Source: CAVWCW01 sp965365625
GTDB lineage: Bacteria > Pseudomonadota > Gammaproteobacteria > Chromatiales > Chromatiaceae
Length of the DNA stretch: 5,402 nt
Direction: 5' to 3'
Assembly (NCBI GenBank): GCA_965365625.1
Contig: CBDUCL010000216.1
Span: 1-5,402, forward strand
Shown: piece after piece, positions 1-3,903 of the stretch
Layout of the letters: every line of letters begins with the position of its first letter
Numbering within the stretch: the first letter of the stretch is position 1
The notes under the pieces: model-generated
Told to the model about the DNA's origin: nothing
Seen by the model: only the letters and a program-made list of their open reading frames with translations
Databases searched by the model: none
Translations under genes and position numbers: made by a program

Positions 1-209
1 GATCCAAGACCTGTCGGAAGTCAGCCCCCTTTCGGGGCAGGGCAAAGTTAGAACCCCTATCCAGTCGATTACAGACCGGCATTGCGGGATGTTTCGGGCG
101 CTGAATGCCGTTACGGGCTGGGGCGCTTATCTGGTGTTCAGGCCCGGCGGCCATGGCGCGGAGATATCGAACAACTTCCTTTCGGGGTCGGCCAGGAGGT
201 ACGTATGGG
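1..209. other. Left-edge region without a recognised gene
   Basis: No reading frame here gives a recognisable protein. Seen directly: a 5-bp GCCCC/GGGGC hairpin with a 5-base loop at 24-38, a 7-bp inverted repeat (CGGCATT at 77-83, AATGCCG at 104-110), and the 10-base string CCTTTCGGGG occurring twice (28-37 and 178-187). None is followed by a T-run on either strand, so none is a convincing intrinsic terminator, although this is where the minus-strand MAPEG-SDR-cupin transcript should end. A perfect AGGAGG at 194-199 precedes an ATG at 205 that opens only 15 plus-strand codons, antisense to the end of the cupin gene. Confidence 0.4.
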
Positions 210-956
210 CTACTCGCTGTCGGTTCGACCCAGCAATCCGCGCTTGCAGTAAAAGCGGCATCCGTCGGGCCCGCTGCCCACGACTTGGCGGGTTCCGGGA
301 GGCAGCCGCAACCAAGTACCGAGTGGGAAACGTTGGCCATCTGTTTCCAATTCGCCCTCCAGCAGCAGGATCTCCGCGCCTTCGGGGTAGTCTCTGGCGA
401 TGCCTTCGGCTCCGGGGGCCAGCCGCTCCAGGGATACGGATTCAAGGCCATGAGCGCCCAATGGGATTACCGAAAGTTGGGGGTGCTCGGTCGCCTGCCA
501 AGCCAGATCGCCGGGGTGGACCACCACCCGCTGGTGGTCGTCGGGCTGGAACTGGCAGAGCTTGACGAACAGTTCGCACCCCATCTCGGTCCAGGGCGCA
601 TGCACCCAGCCGCGGGGGTTGCGCACATAGCTGCCGGCGGGGAAGTCGCCGGAGGTGTCGGAGAAGGTGCCGGACAGCACCAGGATCTCCTCGCCGCCGG
701 GGTGGCCGTGCTCGTCGAAGCGGCTGCCGGGCTCGAAGCGCACAATGCTGGTCAGCCGCGGTTGATCGTGTCCGATCAGTTCCAGACGCTTGCGCCAGAC
801 GCCGCCGGCGGGGGAGGCCTGCCATTCCATGCGGCCGGTGTCCACCGCCAGCGGGCGGGAGAAGTCCGCGTGGATCTGGGGCTCGCGATCGTCGTCGCCG
901 AAGGCAGCGCCGCCGGCCCGGGGATCGAGCCGCAGCGTTTTCCTGTGGGCGCCCAT
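210..956 (-). CDS. ChrR-type double-cupin protein (no zinc anti-sigma domain)
   Basis: A 248-residue soluble protein made of two tandem ChrR-like cupin domains. Domain 1 (about 45-145) has the motif PGSRFDEHGHPGGEE, then RNPRGWVHAPW and a closing FVKLCQF. Its predicted metal ligands are His83, His85, Glu89 and His119, matching the zinc site of the ChrR cupin. Domain 2 (about 165-242) keeps the fold signature (APG near 180, GTWLRLPPG at 213-221, a closing FYCKRG), but all four ligand positions are changed: Arg188, Tyr190, Ala194 and Gln224. ChrR proper has an N-terminal zinc anti-sigma domain that holds an ECF sigma factor. This protein lacks that domain, so an anti-sigma role is not supported. 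The ATG at 956 shares its A with the TGA of the upstream SDR gene, and GGGAGGG lies about 8 bases upstream, so translation is probably coupled. Last gene of the operon. The true function (metal-dependent enzyme or metabolite/oxidant sensor) is unknown; the family call is strong. Confidence 0.88.
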   Translation of the reverse strand: MGAHRKTLRLDPRAGGAAFGDDDREPQIHADFSRPLAVDTGRMEWQASPAGGVWRKRLELIGHDQPRLTSIVRFEPGSRFDEHGHPGGEEILVLSGTFSDTSGDFPAGSYVRNPRGWVHAPWTEMGCELFVKLCQFQPDDHQRVVVHPGDLAWQATEHPQLSVIPLGAHGLESVSLERLAPGAEGIARDYPEGAEILLLEGELETDGQRFPLGTWLRLPPGTRQVVGSGPDGCRFYCKRGLLGRTDSE

Positions 957-1666
957 CAGAAGCCCTCCCGGTCGGGCCGGATGTCCAGCTCGTGGGTCCA
1001 GGCTGAGCGCTGCTGCTGCAACAAGTGCAGACAACTGGCCGCCACAGCCCCGGGGTCCAGGCATTCCTCCCGGGTCATTTGGAACTGGTCCCGGGCGCGG
1101 TCGCTCCAGATGACGCCGTCGATCACCAGGTGGGCGGCGTGGATCCCTTGGGGGCCGAGTTCCCGGGCTAGGGACTGGGCCAGGCCGCGCAGGGCGAACT
1201 TGGCGCTGGCGAAGGCGGCGAAGCGGGCGCCGGCCTTGACGGAGGCGGTGGCGCCGATGAACAGCAGGGCGCCTTCCCCGGCCGCCAGCATGGCCGGCAG
1301 GACTCGCTGTGCCCCGTGCACTGCGCCCAGGCAGGTGGTGCGCCAAAGGGTTTCGAAATCCCCCGGGTCGGTCTCGAGGAAGGGTTGCATGTGCAGGCGT
1401 GCCGCGTTGTGCACATAGACGCCGGGCGGGCCGAAGCGGTCCTCGGCTTGGCTGATGGCGGCATCGACCTGGGCAGCGTCGGCGAGGTCGCAGGCGAGCG
1501 GAAGAAAGCGCTCGGGGCCCAGTGCTTTGAGCAGGGCCTCGCCGGGACCGGCACTGCGGGCAAGTCCGACGACACGATAACCGGCACCAGTTAGCTCTCG
1601 ACATAGCGCACCGCCGAGTCCGGGGCCGATACCGGCGACGATGGCGGTACGAGTTGGGTCAGTCAT
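956..1666 (-). CDS. SDR-fold protein with Phe in place of the catalytic Tyr
   Basis: A 236-residue protein with the short-chain dehydrogenase/reductase Rossmann fold. The cofactor-binding glycine motif GIGPGLG is at 12-18, Asp60-Leu61 fits the adenine-pocket position, and HNAA at 86-89 replaces the usual NNAG. The active-site segment reads AFASAKFALRGLAQSLAREL. The lysine of YxxxK is kept (Lys156), but the tyrosine is Phe152, encoded TTC. The Ser position falls at Ala139/Thr140 and the Asn-tetrad position appears to be Thr111, so only Lys of the N-S-Y-K tetrad remains. A classical SDR subgroup with an imperfect glycine motif and no active-site Tyr is known, and its members carry similar GATAS and FxxxK segments, so this is probably a subgroup trait and not a recent mutation. 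The start at 1666 has GGGAGGA 7 bases upstream. It is the middle gene of a three-gene operon, 14 bases after the MAPEG gene and overlapping the cupin gene by one base. Substrate and even catalytic activity are uncertain; a binding role for NAD(P)(H) is possible. Confidence 0.9.
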   Translation of the reverse strand: MTDPTRTAIVAGIGPGLGGALCRELTGAGYRVVGLARSAGPGEALLKALGPERFLPLACDLADAAQVDAAISQAEDRFGPPGVYVHNAARLHMQPFLETDPGDFETLWRTTCLGAVHGAQRVLPAMLAAGEGALLFIGATASVKAGARFAAFASAKFALRGLAQSLARELGPQGIHAAHLVIDGVIWSDRARDQFQMTREECLDPGAVAASCLHLLQQQRSAWTHELDIRPDREGF

Positions 1667-1680
1667 GGTCGGGTCCTCCC

Positions 1681-2082
1681 TCAGATAATGCCGAGCAGCG
1701 TCAGTGCCAGCGCCATTTCGGCGCCGAAGCCTGCGATCAGAAAAGCCAGCGTGCGCAGGTAGGGGATGCCCAGTGTAAACACGATGTAGTGGGCGAGCAT
1801 ACCGAAAAAGTAGAGAGGGGCCGCGGCGGCGGTGACGCCGTTGCTGACGCCAGCGACGTGCGCAGCCAGGATGAGTGCGGCGAACAGGGGAAAGTTTTCC
1901 ATGGCCACCCCGTGGGCGGCTTGGGCCCGACGCGCCCAGGCGGCAGGCTGGGTCTCATTCTCGGCGGTGTTTCGCATCGCCTCCAGAATGCCCTGGGAAG
2001 CCATACGGTTGAGGATATAGGGCACCCAGTAAAGGGCCACGACCAAGGCGGTTAAGCTCAACCAGTGGAGTTCGGCGGTCAT
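1681..2082 (-). CDS. MAPEG-family four-helix membrane protein
   Basis: A 133-residue inner-membrane protein. Four hydrophobic helices are visible at about 5-24, 62-80, 83-104 and 110-132. The family comprises eicosanoid and glutathione metabolism enzymes, including microsomal glutathione transferases and peroxidases. Family signs are the motif WARRAQAAHGVAMENFPLF at 49-67, with Glu62-Asn63 at the start of helix 2, and GIPYLRTLAF at 105-114 before helix 4. Length is normal for bacterial members. Where family members usually carry Arg-x3-Asn-x2-Glu in helix 2, this protein has Ala55, Val59 and Glu62, so two residues linked to glutathione binding look absent. The ATG at 2082 has AAGGAG 8 bases upstream. 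It is the first gene of the operon with the SDR and ChrR-type cupin genes, and divergent from the LysR-type regulator, its probable controller. Likely role: conjugation or reduction of a hydrophobic or peroxidised substrate in the membrane. This is inferred from the family; no substrate can be read from the sequence. Confidence 0.87.
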   Translation of the reverse strand: MTAELHWLSLTALVVALYWVPYILNRMASQGILEAMRNTAENETQPAAWARRAQAAHGVAMENFPLFAALILAAHVAGVSNGVTAAAAPLYFFGMLAHYIVFTLGIPYLRTLAFLIAGFGAEMALALTLLGII

Positions 2083-2262
2083 CGGGCTTGCTCCTTATTC
2101 TCTTGCTTGATGTGATTGGAAGGTCGGTGCCAGTGCGGCGCAAGCTTTCGGGACTTGCGGAGCGGAAGCGCCTTCTGGCCTTGAGAGAAAGCCTAGGGCG
2201 ACCTAGACTTATTTTGAAATTCTTTTATGAAATAGATTGATTGGGCTAGCCTATATATCGAA
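2083..2262. promoter_or_regulatory. Divergent promoter/operator region, MAPEG operon and LysR gene
   Basis: This 180-base gap separates two divergent start codons and becomes strongly A+T-rich from about 2208. LysR-type regulators commonly bind such gaps and control both directions. Candidate operator structure: CTAGG/CCTAG inverted repeat with a 4-base spacer (2193-2206), the 8-bp palindrome GGCTAGCC (2244-2251), and an imperfect 25-bp dyad with arms TATTT (2210-2214) and AAATA (2230-2234), 7 of 10 positions matching between 10-base arms. For the LysR gene, TTGAAA at 2214-2219 is a possible -35, but no good -10 lies at standard spacing; TATATAT at 2252-2258 is very close to the ATG. No confident minus-strand promoter could be picked, although AAGGAG before the MAPEG ATG is clear. 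The region is well supported as regulatory by position, less so in its individual elements. Confidence 0.6.
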
Positions 2263-3174
2263 ATGAACTTAAATCAATTGCGCTTCGTCCAGGCGGTCGC
2301 CCGTCAGCAGTCGTTCAGTCGTGCGGCGGAGCAGTGTCACGTCACCCAGCCCACGCTGTCGAACGGTGTCGCTCAGTTGGAGGACGAACTGGGGGCCCGG
2401 TTGTTCGACCGCACGACCCGCTCGGTGAAGTTGACTCCGTTCGGAAAGCATCTGTTGCCGAGCATCAACCGGACCCTTGCGGATGTCGAAGAGATCCGGG
2501 CCCTGGCCAAAGGCTGGCGGAACCCGGAGCATCGGTTGGTGCGCTTCGGGGTGTCGCCAGTGGTGGACATGCGGCTGCTGTTGGAGGTGCTGGCGCCGTT
2601 TCGTGAGCGTTTCCCGGATGTGGAGCTGTTCTTCAAAGAATGCGTGGTCGATGACCTGGACGCCCGGCTGAGCGTTGGCGAGATCGATCTCATGCTATTT
2701 CCGAGGCGGGAGCCGGGGCCGGGGCAGGGGAGCAGCGTTCTATACGCCGAGCCGCTGTTGTATCTACCCCGAGAAGGCGGGCCCCTGGCCGGGAGCGATC
2801 AAGCGATTCGCATGGCGGAGGCCGCCCAGGAACGATTGATTCTCACCATGGACGGCTGTGGTCTGCGACCTGTCACGCTTGGGCTGTTCGCCGACGGCGG
2901 CCATGCGATCCAAGAGTACCCGGGGCAAGCGATCAGTTACCGGGCGGTCGAGGAATGGGCGTCGCTCGGGATCGGCGGCGGCATTCTCCCCCGTTCCAAG
3001 ATCAGTGCCGGGAGCACATTGGCCCGCCCGTTATTGACCGATGACGGTGAGCCGGTGTCGGTGACGCTGCAGCTTGTCTGGCAGTCCGCGATCACCGGCG
3101 GCGCCCATCTGGACGCCCTGATCGACTATCTTCAGACTCGGGGACGTCAGCTTGCTTTGGAGATTGCGGCCTGA
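2263..3174 (+). CDS. LysR-type transcriptional regulator, OxyR-like HTH
   Basis: A 303-residue LysR-type regulator of normal family length. The N-terminal winged helix-turn-helix (about 1-60) contains SFSRAAEQCHVTQPTLSNG and LEDELGARLFDRTTR, close to the OxyR recognition helix (CHVSQPTLS). A linker helix (about 62-85) leads to a two-lobed effector domain (about 92-290), with FGVSPVVD opening lobe 1 and GIGGGILP (236-243) typical of lobe 2. Cysteines are at 25, 126 and 199. Cys199 lies in DGCGLR, which resembles the redox-Cys segment of OxyR (GHCLR) but is displaced by one residue, and there is no second Cys matching OxyR Cys208. OxyR-type disulfide sensing is therefore not supported, and a small-molecule ligand is more likely. 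DGCGL-like strings are also common in other LysR proteins. No Shine-Dalgarno sequence precedes the ATG at 2263, suggesting weak or leaderless translation. It is divergent from the MAPEG-SDR-cupin operon and probably regulates it and itself. Its effector is unknown. Confidence 0.92.
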   Translation: MNLNQLRFVQAVARQQSFSRAAEQCHVTQPTLSNGVAQLEDELGARLFDRTTRSVKLTPFGKHLLPSINRTLADVEEIRALAKGWRNPEHRLVRFGVSPVVDMRLLLEVLAPFRERFPDVELFFKECVVDDLDARLSVGEIDLMLFPRREPGPGQGSSVLYAEPLLYLPREGGPLAGSDQAIRMAEAAQERLILTMDGCGLRPVTLGLFADGGHAIQEYPGQAISYRAVEEWASLGIGGGILPRSKISAGSTLARPLLTDDGEPVSVTLQLVWQSAITGGAHLDALIDYLQTRGRQLALEIAA

Positions 3175-3243
3175 CGAGCCGCCAGAGTGGGGGAGGGAAG
3201 GAAAGCCCTTGGGTGGCTGGAACCGTCCTGTCGTTGGGGCAGC
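3175..3243. other. Convergent intergenic gap between LysR and LOV genes
   Basis: Transcripts of the LysR gene (plus) and the LOV gene (minus) meet here. A 7-bp wobble-containing stem (AGCCGCC 3177-3183 with GGTGGCT 3212-3218) encloses a long loop and has no T-run. Positions 3189-3205 are 17 uninterrupted purines on the plus strand, so the LOV transcript would be C- and U-rich and G-poor there. That is compatible with a Rho-loading site, but this is inference. No intrinsic terminator was found for either gene. Confidence 0.35.
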
Positions 3244-3699
3244 CTATGGCGCCTTGGCCAACTGCTTTTCCAGTTCCTGAATCCGCTGCTCCGCGGCCGC
3301 CAGCCGCTCCTCGATCTCGACCTCGCGGCTGACGTCCTTTTGTACCCCGATATAGTAGGTGACGCCGTCTTCTTCATTCACGATCGGCGTGATGCTGAGC
3401 TCGTTCCAGAACGGGCTGCCGTCCTTGTGGTAATTGCGCAGCCGCACCCGGCAGGGCTGGTTGGCTTCGATGGCAGCGCGGATGGTCTTGCGCGCCTCCT
3501 GTTCCCGATCCTCGCCCTGCAGGAAACGGCAGTCCTGGTAGAGGATGTCCTCTTCGGTATAGCCGGTCAGGCGTTCGAAGGCCTCGTTGACATAGAGCAG
3601 GATGGTGTCGTCGCCCTCCTGCTCGGCAATCACCAGTCCGTCGTTGGCGGTGTCGATTGCTTTCTTGAGCAGATGCAGGCTGATGGGGAGATGTTTCAT
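3244..3699 (-). CDS. Short LOV blue-light photoreceptor, PpSB1-LOV type
   Basis: A 151-residue soluble protein consisting of one LOV (PAS-fold) domain flanked by helices, with no output domain. The flavin-binding core covers about 20-123. YQDCRFLQG (54-62) holds the photoactive Cys57, which forms the cysteinyl-FMN adduct in blue light. Asn89 (LRNY), Asn99 (FWNEL) and Gln120 (IGVQKDVS) match the conserved flavin-contacting residues. Residues about 122-149 form a Glu/Lys/Leu-rich amphipathic helix, the usual dimerising C-terminal extension. The whole chain closely resembles P. putida PpSB1-LOV as recalled, including AEKEGDDTIL-like and ELSITP segments. Arg65 and Arg70 correspond to the two phosphate-contacting arginines (61 and 66) associated in PpSB1 with very slow dark recovery. 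The start is fixed: an in-frame TAA lies six codons upstream of the ATG at 3699. No Shine-Dalgarno sequence is visible. The gene has its own strong promoter and is divergent from the P450 gene. The downstream partner of such short LOV proteins is generally unknown. Confidence 0.95.
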   Translation of the reverse strand: MKHLPISLHLLKKAIDTANDGLVIAEQEGDDTILLYVNEAFERLTGYTEEDILYQDCRFLQGEDREQEARKTIRAAIEANQPCRVRLRNYHKDGSPFWNELSITPIVNEEDGVTYYIGVQKDVSREVEIEERLAAAEQRIQELEKQLAKAP

Positions 3700-3728
3700 A
3701 AGGATGAGCCGGGCTTACAGTTTCCCCC

Positions 3729-3756
3729 ATAATAGAAACTGGACCTGTACAGTCAA
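3729..3756 (-). promoter_or_regulatory. Sigma70-type promoter of the LOV gene
   Basis: Read on the minus strand: -35 TTGACT (3756-3751) and -10 TATTAT (3734-3729), each matching the consensus at five of six bases, with a 16-base spacer. Transcription would start near 3722, giving a leader of only about 23 bases before the ATG at 3699. This is the best promoter in the window. Confidence 0.72.
3745..3752. promoter_or_regulatory. CTGTACAG palindrome overlapping the LOV -35 box
   Basis: A perfect 8-bp palindrome begins in the last two bases of the LOV -35 hexamer and runs into the spacer, a position suited to a repressor. TGTACA-type half sites are used by LitR/CarH/PplR-class MerR-family light regulators, usually as two spaced copies. 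Only one copy is seen here, so assignment to that class is speculative. Confidence 0.35.
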
Positions 3757-3793
3757 CCATTTTTCGCTGAGGCCGATGCTACAAGACCCGTGC

Positions 3794-3852
3794 TAGGCGT
3801 TCCGGTCTCGGCTGCACGCGCTCGAAGCTGCCTGTTTGCGGGCGAACGCCTA
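3794..3852. repeat. 9-bp perfect inverted repeat upstream of the P450 gene
   Basis: TAGGCGTTC at 3794-3802 and GAACGCCTA at 3844-3852 are exact reverse complements separated by 41 bases, with arm centres 50 bp apart (about five helical turns). The right arm ends inside the putative P450 -10 box (3851-3856). This could be a pair of operator half sites on one DNA face. As an RNA hairpin the loop would be long, and the left arm probably lies upstream of the transcript. Confidence 0.45.
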
Positions 3853-3856
3853 CAAT
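3828..3856 (+). promoter_or_regulatory. Possible weak promoter of the P450 gene
   Basis: TACAAT at 3851-3856 matches the -10 consensus at five of six bases. Seventeen bases upstream lies CTGCCT (3828-3833), only three of six matches to the -35 consensus. A weak or activator-dependent promoter is suggested. Transcription would begin near 3863, giving a leader of about 40 bases that is mostly occupied by the hairpin at 3867-3885. Confidence 0.3.
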
Positions 3857-3866
3857 TGCCAACGAT

Positions 3867-3885
3867 CGCCGCCGACGCGGCGGCG
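3867..3885 (+). other. Perfect 8-bp GC hairpin in the P450 leader
   Basis: CGCCGCCG (3867-3874) and CGGCGGCG (3878-3885) form a perfect all-GC stem around the 3-base loop ACG. There is no T-run after it, so it is not a terminator. It ends 4 bases before GGTGAG (3890-3895), the likely ribosome-binding site of the P450 gene, and could protect the mRNA end, limit ribosome access or be a DNA-level dyad. Confidence 0.55.
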
Positions 3886-3903
3886 CAATGGTGAGATTAC
3901 CGG

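Noticed and set aside
127..315. 62-codon minus-strand frame overlapping the cupin 3' end
   Set aside because: Low-complexity Arg-rich start, no family, no Shine-Dalgarno sequence, and over half lies inside the cupin gene in another frame.
105..1418. 437-codon plus-strand open frame
   Set aside because: It lies antisense to the cupin and SDR genes, whose protein families are clear. Its product shows no recognisable domain and is the usual shadow frame in GC-rich DNA.
957..1604. N-terminal extension of the cupin frame to an ATG at 1604
   Set aside because: The added residues are Arg/Pro-rich and out of frame within the SDR gene. The ATG at 956 has a Shine-Dalgarno sequence and the typical TGATG overlap.
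2216..2254. OxyR-type operator (ATAG-N7-CTAT tandem) in the divergent region
   Set aside because: ATAG (2232-2235) and CTAT (2251-2254) are present but separated by 15 bases, not 7, and the other two elements are missing.
3187..3732. 181-codon plus-strand open frame
   Set aside because: Antisense to the LOV gene, which has catalytic residues, a strong promoter and known relatives.
3700..3735. Upstream ATG (3730) as the LOV start
   Set aside because: It is out of frame with the LOV domain and lies inside the -10 region. The LOV frame has a TAA only six codons before the ATG at 3699.
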